This document shows positions 35,338 to 47,400 of a stretch of DNA of 64,000 nucleotides, piece after piece. Every line of letters begins with the position of its first letter. Within the stretch, counting starts at the first letter, position 1. The notes under the pieces are model-generated. The model saw only the letters and a program-made list of their open reading frames with translations. It had not been told where the DNA came from and did no database searches. Source of the DNA: Biscogniauxia marginata. Lineage: Eukaryota > Ascomycota > Sordariomycetes > Xylariales > Xylariaceae. A program made the position numbers and the translations under genes. Location of the stretch: contig MU404097.1 in the NCBI GenBank assembly GCA_022695795.1, positions 248,001-312,000 on the forward strand, given 5' to 3'.

Positions 35338-36084
35338 TTGAACGATACCCTTTCGAAAACTAGAGCAATGACCGCGAAGAATCGTCAGCGCGGTTGTGCA
35401 GGCCAGTAGTTTTATACAAGAAAAGATAAGAGAAGAATTACGCGTAGCGACGGCATTATCGTCACCATGATCGTGTGTATTTCGCCATCGCAGACTCGTC
35501 CAGGAAATTTTCTAGTGGGGGCCCCTGATGGCGCAATCCGTCCTAAACTTCGCACAAGGGAACTAGTTAGTCAACTCCCCGGCGAGCACGACCACTAAGA
35601 TTTGGGGCTTCCAAGTCAGAAGCCGGGATATGGACATTGGATAATCATTTAGGGAAAACGCCGGCTGGCTGGATGTGAGACAGTGACAGGCTTGCTGATG
35701 TCGTTTCGGCCCTACCCGGGGGGAACAAGAAAGCTTGGCTTTACTGGCCAGTTCATAGTAGGTATTCGTTTACTTCGAACAACAAGAGGAGTATTATAGA
35801 ATAAAATGCCCGTGGCGACCTAAAATCATAAATGTTATGTTTTCATTTTCTCATCATAAACAGCTAAGGGACTATCACTCTTTCAATGCGATACCAAGTT
35901 CGTAAGTTAAAAAACAGCTGTTTTAGTTTCATTCCCTATAAAGCCGCCAACCTGAAGCCATGTCCAGCATAACTTCTCCCTATATCCCTATAGGTAAAAG
36001 TCCTTGCATAGGTTGAATAAAATGAATGAATGAACGAGTGAAAAGAAGAAGAGGAAGAATAATAGAAAAGGAGGAGCCGGCCAC
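35338..36084. other. Intergenic region, 0.75 kb
   Basis: Promoter side of the UNC93-like gene and 3' side of the expansin-like gene. No open frame of note. Confidence 0.5.
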
Positions 36085-36471
36085 CTAAGAGGTGAACTTC
36101 CAGGTCACGGTGGTCCTTCCCACCGACAGGTCGGCTAGCGACTGGAAGACGGTGGATGAGACGTCGATGGAGCCCTCGGCGCACGACGGGCACTTGTCGA
36201 CGACGGTGGCCGTGGCCGTCTTGCCATCCTTGGTGATCTCAATCGTCTTACCGCACGGGCTCGAGCTGGCGAACTGGGATGACGCGAGGGCGACGACGTG
36301 CTCGCTGTCCGAGTTGGTGGTGCCGCACGAGCCGAGTCCCGGTGTGTAGTATGTGATGTCTCCTGTGTAGGAGGAGCCCGACGAGGCCGAGGACGAATTG
36401 GCTACAGGAGCGGCCACGACATACCCGACAGTGCAGGAGAGGGCAACGACGATTTGAGTGAGGGAGAACAT
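36085..36471 (-). CDS. Small secreted expansin/barwin-like (RlpA-type DPBB) protein, 128 aa
   Basis: The frame is open upstream of 36471, but the ATG there gives a clean signal peptide (MFSLTQIVVALSCTVGYVVA, cleavage near AAP). After a Ser/Gly-rich spacer, a double-psi beta-barrel domain spans about residues 35-127: GDITYYTPGLGSCG at its start, VVALASSQF, then CGKTIEITKDGKTATATVVD, KCPSCAEGSIDVS and the ending GRTTVTWKF. The Asp of VVDKCPSC and the four cysteines are in the expected places. Length is typical of the small fungal single-domain members, which are secreted and thought to act on cell-wall polysaccharides without clear hydrolysis. A TATATAAA element lies about 280 bases upstream on the minus strand. 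Confidence 0.9.
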   Translation of the reverse strand: MFSLTQIVVALSCTVGYVVAAPVANSSSASSGSSYTGDITYYTPGLGSCGTTNSDSEHVVALASSQFASSSPCGKTIEITKDGKTATATVVDKCPSCAEGSIDVSSTVFQSLADLSVGRTTVTWKFTS

Positions 36472-38091
36472 TGTGGATCGGTGAAATATGGTTTCCAGTT
36501 CCTGACTAGCTGTGCAGCAAAGGTTCGTAATGAATGAGGTCGTTTCTTTGACGATGTAGGTATGTATGTGTTTATTCTTAACGAGTGTGTCTGCTAGGAT
36601 TGAAGACGGTAGAAGTATAATCAATGAACGTCTTGAAGGGATAATACGGAATGTCGACCCGCGAAGAAGCAGATGAGTGATTGAAAGTGATAGTGAGCGT
36701 GGTGAATCCGAGCATATGATCTGACCTACAAAGGGTGATTCGACAGTCGATTTATATACCCTTTATCTGTTCGTGTCATATCCCCCCCTATATGGCTTGA
36801 CCCCGCCTCGTACTACTTCCCGATAGTAATTTACTCTACTAGAGGCAAGAGGCGCCGACTGAATCATTCCGGACCTATCGCCGTTGAGTGTGTTGCGCAA
36901 CATGGCAGATGGCCGCGTTCTCAGTGGCCTATATGACGTGGCTGCTAATGCGCCGAACGTCTTTCGGGTGTGGACCGGCATTTGGTCCTAGAAACTTGAA
37001 CTACTGAAGCTGCAAATCCACAAAATTTTCGCTGTGGGAGTAAGGAGGTGGATTGTTTCCAGGCCATATTTTTAGGTACGAGTCAGCAATGCCGAATTTT
37101 GGTTGTTTCACTACACCGATTCATGAAACATGAGGCAAGCTAGAGACCTCGAACTAATAGCTCGACTGTTTTTTCATTGCACTTGGGAATTGCACCTGGA
37201 GCCTCCGTGAAAAATTTTATCGGGCATAATTGGCTAGCACAACATTCCCCTGGTGGATTATTAGTACCTCAGAAAACTGCCGGCTCTAAGATTTCTCCTC
37301 GTGAGTCCAACCGTGGCTTCATCTCAGTAGTAAGTGAGGTTCTAGGCCTTGAAATAGCTCTTGGGATAGAGCAAACACCCTTCCGATGATCGCTGCATGC
37401 TCACGTGTTACAATCATGATGAGGAGATTAGTGATGACGAAAGATAATATGTATGTCTTGCTGGAATGAGTTGCGACGATCTAGGCTCATGTTGGAGACA
37501 CAGCGCTAGATCTGATGTTAGATATTAGCCTGTCTAAATGGCGCTTACACTCAAAGTTTTCATCGAACTATATACACTCTTATATATGTCACGGCTTGGC
37601 AACGCCAGCCTGGCAACAGGACAATGAGGTCAGGAGCAAAGCCTGAAATGTATTTAGCTGCTAGGATGGCCCTAGCGACCATCCTAGAGTTTCTTTTCCG
37701 CTTCACCTTTAGTATTTTCGTCAATAAACCAGGAAATCAAGCATTGCCTTGAACCCCCTGCGCTGCCGTGACAATATACATCATGTATATCGAGTTACAC
37801 AGTTTGCTTGAGGAAAACAAATAGGAAGTTGATATCTGATCGCCAAGCAACGTCCATGTAATTATACGACAGTGGCATGAAAGGGGAAAAAGCCTACAAG
37901 GAATTCCTATCTGGTTTCGCGTTCCGTGGAGTGTGGATAATGTGGTAAAAGACGACGTAAATTACCTATGGACCATTTGGATGCCACATCTAAACACGGA
38001 AACGCATCGTTCCTCATTATCGGCGTCCTTCTCTATCCATTTATATCACATTTTAGCCATTACGTAACCCCAACGCCAAACATCTTCCTGA
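36472..38091. other. Intergenic region, 1.6 kb
   Basis: It includes the promoter of the expansin-like gene (minus strand), with TATATAAA at about 36,751-36,758, and the 3' side of the channel gene. No supported gene. Confidence 0.5.
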
Positions 38092-41000
38092 TCAAAAATA
38101 TCCCCTATTTTTACGCTCATCTGGAGTGGTAGTGTGTCCTAGCGGCGCCGCAGCATCGAGTAGACTGATGTTCGAATATTCATCTGGACCGCCTGGGACT
38201 CGGCCGAGACGGTGTGAGGTCTCTGATATTGTGCGGGCAAGTGGACTCGGTCTTAGTCCCGGAGGGTGGTAGCCTGTCGGGTAAGTTGCACCATCGAGGT
38301 CAGGGGTTGGGGTCCCATCCGTGTCATATGGAGTGGTGGCGAAGGAGGCAGGAGAACCTGGCCGGGAAGGTTGCCATGTGCTGGGCGTTCCGGGACGTGA
38401 CATGTCAGATGCGTTGCCATATAACTCGCCGCCTCCGCCAAACTGGTCGCGGAATCCCTCATGGTCGCGGTAATGCTCGAAATCCATTTCCGCTTCGTTG
38501 ACGAGCTCGAATGGTGCTGTAGCGCCATTGACCGTCGGCTTACCCGGGCTATGACTAGACATCTTTTGCATTCTGTAAGTGTCCCCATAATCGCCAGCTT
38601 CGTCCAGACCCGGATCTAAGTGGCCGCGGTAGACTTGCGTGAGAAGATGTTGCGATTTGGCATGGACCATTGGAACCATGAGCTTCTTGTATAGTGCTGG
38701 GTGGCCAAAACGAACACCGACACGGTCGCGTTTTGATCTTTTGGGCAAACCCTCCTCCACACTCTTCCGAGTTCCTTTGCTATAGAAATTCTGCTCATCA
38801 TCGAAGGTACGCTTGCAGTACCACTTGAATCCACCAACAACGATTACCAACGGCAGCATGAGGATGACTTGAGTGTAAGACTCCTTTCTCGCAATAACAA
38901 AAAGAAGGGTGACGAGATTCGCCAGCAGGGTAGCGAAGAGGACTCGATTAAAAAGGATACGCCAGAACGACCCGCCGGACTCATGCTTCGTTATGAATAC
39001 ATATCTGAAGGACATCGTTAGCGAGCGACCAATGATCTTGAGGTTTATTAAGGGGCCTCACAGCAGAAGGTACTTCTTTAGGTAAATGTCTATGGTGAAG
39101 TACAAAGCAGTTACGGGTAGGACTAGGGGCTGGAAAGGCGCGAACACCAATGCAATAGTGCTATAGAACAGAAAGTTATTGTAGTAGGCTGCAAAGTCAA
39201 ACGGCTGGGGGGCAGTAAGTTCAATAAGCTCCCTGGGTGTTGGGTTGAACAGTTTGCGATTAATATAACCAATGAACAGCTTGGTGACCTGGGATATGTC
39301 CAAAGCAGCGCCGAAATTTCGCTGAAGAAGATAGTTGAGCCAGAACGGTGAAACATCACAGAAAGCCGTCATGAGATTGCCGAAGGGATCGGTAGCGACA
39401 ATGGCCGTCCAGAGATCCGTGTTTTCTTTGGCGTTCACTACCGCAGTTCCGTATTTCCAAGCTGTGGAAAACAGACTAAATACGATCAGGTTGTTGAAGC
39501 AGAAGAATGCATAAAGACTATGCGTGACGTGTCTTTCACGTTGAGTCTTTGAATAGTCTCCAGCATATATTGAGAGGCGTCGGAAGATGACAGGAAGAAG
39601 CATATAAAATAGAGTCGTGATAAGGGGTGCAGCGATGCCCTGAATGGCACCCCATGTCTTCGGATCTCGTTTAAGCTCGATATCGAATGCAGGCCATACA
39701 GAGCCAAGGTTGCTCAAATTTGCAAGGAACACTGCGATCAGAGCGTTGGGAACGGTCCAGACTAGCGTCAGAAGCGTGACCCATAGGTTGTTCATAAATG
39801 ATCTCCAGGAGCGACTCTTGCGATCTAGCGGAAGGTTTTCCCAGATCAGATCACTGGGTTTAGGGGCCAGCTGGACAGTAGTACCGTGAGGATGCTTCTT
39901 TTTCGCGGCGAAGGCCACTTCGTGAGCCTGCTCGATGCTCGAATAACTGGCGAAACCGTAAGGTAGAACGTTTCTGTTATTTACCGATTTTCTTAAATCC
40001 GTAATTTCATTCTTGAGTCTCTCAATTCGGGACGTCAAATAGTCAATCGCATCAACTTTTGTGCCTGGAGTGTGTGATTGATCTCCCTTCTGGGTCTTGC
40101 ACGTCGGGCGTTTCGCTGGTAGCTTATCAGGGTTCTTGAGATACTTTGCAAGAACAGCTTCGAGTTCCCGAACCGCCTCTTCGTGCTCCTGAAGCTTTTC
40201 TGCTAGACCTTTGACGTTGCGAGCAATGATGCCGAATGGATCTCCAACGGTATCCACCTCATCCACAATTCGGGAAACACCCTCATCACTACAGTAGCTT
40301 TTTGGGATGTCTGTGATCTGAGTCATTGTTAGCATGGTCACCGGTCACTCATATGATGTGTAAAACATTAACGGAGCACGAGCGGGAGCTGCCGATTACG
40401 TTGACGCTACTCTCCTGCCATGTATTCTATGCAAAGAGTAGATCATCTTAGACATAGCAGGCTCTCTTTCCTTATCAAGTGTAAGTACTCGTCCACGCTC
40501 ATATGATCTAGGACTCGTATCAACTTGAGGCTTGGAGTTGTCGACTCCATAGTTATCTGCTACAGTGCTCATGATCACACATAAATACAGGGGAGATAAT
40601 GAGCCGTACGTACCATAAGCGTCCGCGAGTGTAAGCTTTCCTGGTACTCTGGACTATTGAAATACCCTCGCCTGAGATGTGTCACTGCCTTGTAATTTGT
40701 CCATAGAAAGAAACATATAATGCCGGTAAAAACGTAGGATACGAGGACATGTGCCCAGCAAGCTTTACCCCACACGCCTAGCGGAGTGAGCTTCATGAAG
40801 AAGTTCGTCGTGTCAGACGCGTTATTGATGTTATTCTCAATTATGTTGAGAGGAATGTACACTCCGCAGCCAATCGCGGAGAGAATTATGAAGATGTTGC
40901 GGCTCATCTTGGTAAATCGTAAGAAGACGGTGGCATCAACACCTATTTTCTCCACGAGGACCTGCTCGCGAGTTTTGACGACAGGCAGCACCCAGCCAAA

Positions 41001-41319
41001 AACGCCATTAGTGACTGGCGGCGGTGCATGCTTTTCGTCCGCATGCTTGAGACGTGGTGCATAGACAGTGCGGTTGTAGGGCCGCAGGGCGCAGAAAAGC
41101 AGCGCACATAGCAAGGCAGCGCCGAGCGAATAACCCAGAGACGACCAGAATGCTTTTTCGCTCAACTATATAGCCCCAGGTTAAGATATAATATAGTAGT
41201 AGGGAGTCAGGGTGTCAGTCACATACCTCAGTATTGAACGGGTTTTGAATGAGGTTAAGGAATTGGTCGGTGCCGTCGCCGCGCAGCCGCACCCTCGACA
41301 TTGGATACGAGCCCGTCAT
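38092..41319 (-). CDS. CSC1/TMEM63/OSCA-like channel protein, 937 aa, four exons
   Basis: Exons 41319-41227, 41165-40614, 40317-39062 and 39004-38092; introns 61, 296 and 57 nt; the joined length is exactly 938 codons with stop. Domains in order: an N-terminal three-segment region (SLGYSLGAALLCALLFCAL, then NIFIILSAIGCGVYIPLNII and AHVLVSYVFTGIICFFLW); the cytosolic domain starting ITDIPKSYCSDEGVSRIVDE with a coiled-coil-like Glu/Lys segment; and the multi-span core (NNLWVTLLTLVWTVPNALIA onward) through KKYLLLYVFITKHESGG. The last 250 residues are a cytosolic Ser/Pro/Gly-rich tail. This is the layout of fungal DUF221 proteins, the CSC1/OSCA family of osmosensitive or mechanosensitive cation channels in the plasma membrane. 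Intron 2 is unusually long for this window; skipping it directly joins LHSRTLM to ITDIPKSY as in relatives. Confidence 0.92.
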
Positions 41320-44300
41320 GTTTTAATAGCTGAAAGACAAAAGAATAATGGGGCTGATATAATGCAGTGATCTAGTACGGAACCTAGCTATCGTTCAAGT
41401 TGAGTCATATCGTGAGTACGATCTTGGCTACCAAGTTCTGGAAATATAGAGGGTAAATGAGCGAATGTAACCCGTGATTATGTATCTCAAAGTGATACGA
41501 GTAAGGTGCACCAGGTATGAATACTGAGAAGTAAAGAATAACAAAGATGAAATCGGCTACGGAAGCGAGAGACAAGAGCTTCTAAGAACCTGGTTCATTG
41601 TCTGCGCGTAGCGATGGTTCAAAGAACGACGTGAGGTTGAAGTTGAGCTCTGGATAGCTAGGAAGCATCAATCTTCAAAGTTAACATGAGCGTCTTCGTG
41701 GTTCCTGGAATATGTAAGGGGTAGATTAAGTCTAGACGCCACATGTGTGGATCATGGCTTGATCTTGATACGAACTTTGCCCCGTTAGCTATTCCAAGAA
41801 CATGCATAGCATGATCGGATAATTATTAGATCGGGCCTAGAAAGTAGCACCGTGTCCTGGCATGGACTCTAGATTGCGTGTTCACTTCGCGCCTCTTACT
41901 CTTTTCCTCTTCTTTCTATACAGTAAGGGGTCGGGTTCTATGCTTACAGGGCTTAAGCGATGAACAACATTTTCACGTTTCTAAAAATAGAAGTATTGAT
42001 CCTGGCTGACACTAAAGTCATTCAATAAAGAACCTCCGCCCGATACTCTACACGATAAAAAGAAACTGAGTTTTGAATGTCTTATATTCTAGGGTGAGTT
42101 TTTTACACCTAAGACACGATTAAGGGTTTGAAGATTCTCATTCAGGTCGATCAGGTCTAGAATTATAAATCTGGGGTACAGTGATCAGCGGTCCACATAG
42201 ATTACAAGAATCTGCAAAGAATCGAAGATCTTGATCTACAAAGTCTATATTTAATACCAAGAGATTGCCCAGAACACCGCCTTTCATTCGACACGATATA
42301 CTACACTGTGTACTGCTACAACTTGAAGACCTGGTCCAGCCATATTTTCAGCAATGTGTTCTGCGATTTCAATTTGGTGCTTGCGACACTAGGCTACAGT
42401 CGTAAATTACGTTACGGCGAATAGCAGGCAAACGTCCACCTGTCTTGGATGTTTCCGAAATAATCTTCCTTTAATCCAGGGTCACTAGTACGCGCCGAAA
42501 TTATGCAGACCCTTGTATGTATTGACGGATAACTGTGGCTGAGTGAAGTGATACGTACCTTAGGTACTACAGGTTTAAAAATATGTTATCGCCTATATTT
42601 AGTCAAGTCGAAAAGGCATTTTGCCAAAACACGGATTCCTCCTACAAGCTTTGCTGCCCCTTGACTACACTGTACTAACCCGCAAGCTGAAATATGAAAG
42701 CAAACGCCTCAGCCTTGGTTGATCGTGAAGTTGCGCCTGGCAAGCCGTGCACAGACATTTCCAAGACTCCATTCCGCATTTCTGCCCTCGATCTTATCCC
42801 AGACCATACCTGGTCACTAACCGCAATGTGGATATCCCCAACGGTCATGTCCCATCCAAGTCCTCCGTCTGGCTGAGTTGCCTTACATACTACCGGAAAT
42901 TGTCTTGACCCAACGGCCGGCTTCTGGACGATTGCACTAGGTAAATGCTGCGTTGATAAGAGTGGCCCTCATTGCCTACGAGCCGGTAGCGAAGAGGGGG
43001 TGAAGCGATCACCAAGGGATGGGAGGCTGGTTTAATTGCAATTTCGAACGACTATGTGCTCTCTTGTACGACATTCGCATTACTTTTAATAGCAGAAAGA
43101 CTGTCTTGCAAGTTTATGGAAGGTCGAATGTTGCACTCATTCATGATCTCACTCTGCTAACCGTCATAAATATCGTCAGGATCTTATCTCTGGTTGGGAA
43201 ATCTGGCGTTCGACTATCAATTTTATTACAGTTCATGCCGGAAATAAGTAAACCCCTGGTATTTTGGTGCTAACGGCATCAACGTATCTTAGTCTACGGT
43301 TGAAACGATCTTACTTGGTATAATACGAGCCTAGAGAACAGTTCTTTGGACTTGGTCATTGCTTTATTTCATTAAAATTCTGGGTTGGTTTTGGGCCCAA
43401 GACGAAGGTGCTGAAAGAAACCCCAGATACATCAATAACAATTCCTGCAGCAGTACTCAGATGTACATTCTAATAAACGACACCTAATCCTAAAAGAGGT
43501 AACCTCATTATTTCTACAGGTTTAAAAATGCCAATTGCATCTAAACTGTATACACACACACCTTGGTTTAAGTGCACCACTATTACAAAAGCTTGCTATA
43601 TCTGATATCAGTTGTGAAGTTTGAATGCCAGAATTCTTGGCTCAGGGGCAGATGCCATCGCACTTAAACAATAAGTATCACCTTGACAATAAATTGGAGA
43701 AATTTAAGGTACCCTTGTCAATATATAATCTTAACATGCTATACTCAATCTTTTTGTGATAATCAAACGAGTGCTAGCTATCACACTTATCGAGGCAAGA
43801 CGAGATGGAGTCTAGCGCTCACTGGGAATCAGAGGCGGAACTAAGCATCATGCTATGATAGGTTCTATCCTATACACGCTCCCACCCCTGGGCTTATTCA
43901 TAGTTGTATAGCCAGCTCTCCTCCGTTAGTGGGACTCGTCCCTTTAAGTATGGGACTGGGTCTTTAGATTAATAATAGCAGCATACCATAGACTATGACT
44001 CTATATACACGGATTATAATGACTGGTTAACTATTTGATTATTTTTTAATACATAGAGTAATTTTGAAAATAGGTTCAGTGACTTATCAAACTTTCAGAC
44101 ACAGATCTTGAAGTCTTTGATATGGCGCACAGCCATTCAAAGTTTATATGCGTTACTAATAACCATAGATTTGTGCCTTGGCACTCATCTACAGTTTATA
44201 AGTCTCAACGAACCATGCACCGTGAATTTCTGGTAAATATGTTTCAAGGTAGCAAGTGCTTCAATATGTCAAGATAGTGACCCTCATAGGTAGCGCTAGC

Positions 44301-44640
44301 GCGGAGAATAGATTGCGAGTACCTTGCGCGGTGTGCGCGGAGCCCTATGTGAGGTAACTTGAAGACAAAATCTGAGCCGCAGTCTTCGTGTATTTTCTGT
44401 ACTGTTAGACACCATCATATTTGCAGTGGCGCCGTATGCTGATCAACCTAGTAATAAGAGCTTCGCTCTGCTGATCTCTAGGTACTCATAATCTTCACCC
44501 AATTCGTAAAGCCCACCTATTCATCACATTATATTCTTATGACTCACTTAAATGTATGAACCTTATATTTTCATAGTCGATTATAGTTACTACGTTCTTT
44601 GTCTAGCTGCAGAAACCAAAGAAAAGAAAAGAGGTTGTAA
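41320..44640. other. Intergenic region, 3.3 kb, up to the AT-rich block
   Basis: Upstream of the channel gene. Base composition is ordinary until about 44,640, where it changes sharply. One minus-strand relic is listed at 42,675-42,968. No repeats recognised. Confidence 0.5.
42675..42968 (-). pseudogene. Coding-like relic, unrecognised
   Basis: A minus-strand frame stays open for about 98 codons and reads like protein: AIVQKPAVGSRQFPVVCKAT, then GLGWDMTVGDIHIAVSDQVW and RNGVLEMSVHGLPG, ending in TAG. It has no ATG near its start, and CAACGCAG at about 42,945 might be an acceptor. No partner exon was found. It could be a fragment of a lost gene or chance. Confidence 0.25.
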
Positions 44641-44759
44641 GGATGGTTAATTACTTAACTAGGCTATAACGAAATTTAAATTAAGGTTAAATTTGCTAAG
44701 CTACACGTGCTTTTTTTACACGGCTAAATCCTCTTTAAGATTTCGAACGGAATCGAAAC

Positions 44760-45736
44760 CATTAAATTATTAATATAACTAAAATTTTATTTTTTTACGA
44801 ATTTAAAGTATTTATTTTATTTTTCCTTTATAACGACTTTAAAATTAATAATAATATAAATTTTATGTTCTTTTAAAATAATTATTTTAAAGTAAAGTTA
44901 ATAATTAATTTTAACCGAAATATTACTTTATATATTCTTAATAATTTTATATTATTTTTATATTTTTATATTATTTTTATATTTTTATATTATTTTTATA
45001 TTTTTATTATTTTTTAATGATTTTTATTAGTTTTTTAAAAATTCTTTTTTATTTATCTTTTTTATCTTTTTATTTTATTAAGTATTTTAAAAGTTATATT
45101 AATTTACGGTTTAAAATTCTAATTATTATATAAGTTTCTCGCTTTATTATTTTTTTAATTTATAAGCGGGTTTTATAATTAAAGTTATTATAATATAAGT
45201 TTTATAAATAATTTTATTTCTTAGTTTTATTAAACTTTATATTAATAAAAGAATTATTATTAATAATATTATTATTAATAAAATCTAAAGAAAACCTAAT
45301 TAAATAATTAGTGTTTTTTAACGTTAATTATAATCGCGATCGTTATTTATTTTATTATTTATATTTTAAGCTTTATTTTTTAGTAAGCTATTTTATAAAC
45401 CTATTTTTTATATATAAAATATAAATATAAATATATTAATTATATACGGATTTTTTTTATAAAATTTTAAAATTTTTTAATAAGTTTTTTTTTATACTTT
45501 TTTTATATATATCGAATTTTTAATTTTTTAAAGTTAATTTTAATACTTTTAATTGTTAATTAAGTTTTTTATTATAATTATTTTATAATTTTTTATAATT
45601 TTTTAACTTAATTAATTTATTAAATCTTTTATCGCTTAAATTTTATTAATTAATTAATTTTTTATTTAGTTAATTTAAAGATTTAACGGTTTAAGTTTTT
45701 AGGGCTTTGATTCGTTTTTGTTTATCGTTTTTTAAA
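44760..45736. repeat. AT-rich flank of unknown origin
   Basis: It does not match the internal sequence of the retrotransposon to its right. It contains a 19-bp tandem at 44,951-45,007 (three copies of a unit starting ATTATTTTTATATTTTTAT). It is probably an older, fully degraded repeat; no family is recognisable. Confidence 0.45.
44951..45007. repeat. 19-bp tandem repeat, three copies
   Basis: Three consecutive copies of ATTATTTTTATATTTTTAT read directly. Confidence 0.8.
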
Positions 45737-46189
45737 TGTTACGAACCATGGGAATGGAGGAATTCCATACCAGGGTGTCGTGGCATGGACCAAGGAATTA
45801 ATGAACCAATTGGTTCCGTTTCGGTTATGATGTAACCTCACGTGACGTGGATATGGTGGGATATTATATCCAATAGGGATAGATATTGAGGGATTTCATA
45901 TCCATCGATATCCAATATATTAAACAGTAGAAGTGTATATAAGGAAAAACGAGTATAAATAAATTGAAATTTCTTTATGTAATTAGTTTCTCGTTTTTTA
46001 GCTATTAATTTAAAATTATAGTTACTTTTTAATATTATAATAAAAGTACCTTAAAACCTTTTTAACGAACATAACATTTTAAATTAATTAAACCAATTTT
46101 AACTTATTATTACTTTTAAATTAAAAAAACCTAGTATGTATTTACTTATAAAGTTAACTAACTAGGAATATATAAAGAAGTTCGTTACA
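45737..46189 (+). repeat. 5' LTR of element I
   Basis: It starts TGTTACGAACC and ends GTTCGTTACA, and has the same 453-bp length as the 3' copy. Its outer half keeps far more G and C than the matching half of the 3' LTR; its inner half is the more mutated one. Confidence 0.92.
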
Positions 46190-46539
46190 TTTTAATAGCT
46201 CTTTAATTAGTGCTTAATATTGGTTTAAAAGAAGAGACTTTTAGTTAAATAGTCTTAAGACAAGTATACCTCTTAAAACCAAAGAGTAACAAAAAAAGAA
46301 ATAAGTAAAAAAATAATAATTAATAAGCTTTTAAACGAAAGCTTTAAATCTTTTTACGGTATAACTAAAAGGATTAAAAAAACTAATATAAAAGTCCATT
46401 ATAGTTATAACTAAAGAAGAGTTATAAAAGGACATCTCGAAAGATTAATAAAAAGAGGCATTTAAGAAAGAAAAAAAGGAGGAGAAAGAAATACTTAAAA
46501 AAGATAAATAAATAAGATAACCCTTACCTCTTAAAAATA

Positions 46540-47400
46540 AATAACCACCTTTAAACAATAGCGACCTTAATAACTTAAACGACGAAAATAATATAACAAC
46601 CCTCGACGTAAAAGGTTTTAAACTTATTACACTTAATAAATATAATAGGTTAAGCGATTCGGAGGGATTTTTAATCTAGGTTAAAACTTATTTATAGTTT
46701 TATTATAAAACAATTACTACTAAGGAATAAAAGGTTCTCACGGTATCTCAACTCCTCGCCAGAACCGCTTTAACCTAGTTTTAACTAGTGTTAAAAGATT
46801 ATTTAGAAAACGGATTAAACGCTTAAAAAGACACGAAAAAAGTCTTTAAGAATTATAAGGAGTTTGAAAAACAACTTAAGTCTATATTCGGCAATTTAAT
46901 TCTTAAGTAATAAGTCGAAGCTCGATTTTATAAACTACGATAAAACAAAAAGGTTTTAAATTATATTATTAAGTTTAAGAAACTCGCAAGCTAGTTATAA
47001 TTACTTATCGAAAATTTATATTACTTGTTTTATTAAAAATTAAAGAACTATATAAAAAATAAGCTATATAAAATAAACCTATATAAAGAAAAGAACTTAA
47101 AAAAGTTTAATGACTACGTTATAATAGCAATTGTTATTAATAACGAGAACTTTAAACGATACCTTAAAAAAAAAAGACAATATAACGAAAGAATAGCAAT
47201 TAATTAAAAAAAGGAAATTATAAAAGCGGTACCGAAACCAGGAAAGGCACTAGAACTAAGTTAAACTTTATTAAAATTAACGTTATTTAAAAAGAATAAA
47301 AAAACGAAATAAATTAATTATTAAGTGTTTTAATTGTAAAAAAAAAAGACATTATAAGAACAAGTACTAAAATCTTAAGAAATAAGAACTAAGAACAAGA
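46540..47400 (+). pseudogene. gag relic with zinc knuckle
   Basis: The capsid-like region is broken by many stops. At 47,326-47,367 it retains a nucleocapsid knuckle of the form C-X2-C-X4-H-X4-C in which the last Cys codon TGC has become TAC (read as CFNCKKKRHYKNKY), as expected from RIP. Confidence 0.7.

Noticed and set aside
37177..37389. A 70-codon plus-strand frame between the expansin-like and channel genes
   Set aside because: Short, no homology I recognise and no supporting splice or promoter signal.
22224..41319. A secondary-metabolite gene cluster (hydrolase, transporter, DUF1996 and others together)
   Set aside because: There is no synthase, oxidase set or pathway transcription factor, and the genes are separated by kilobase gaps.
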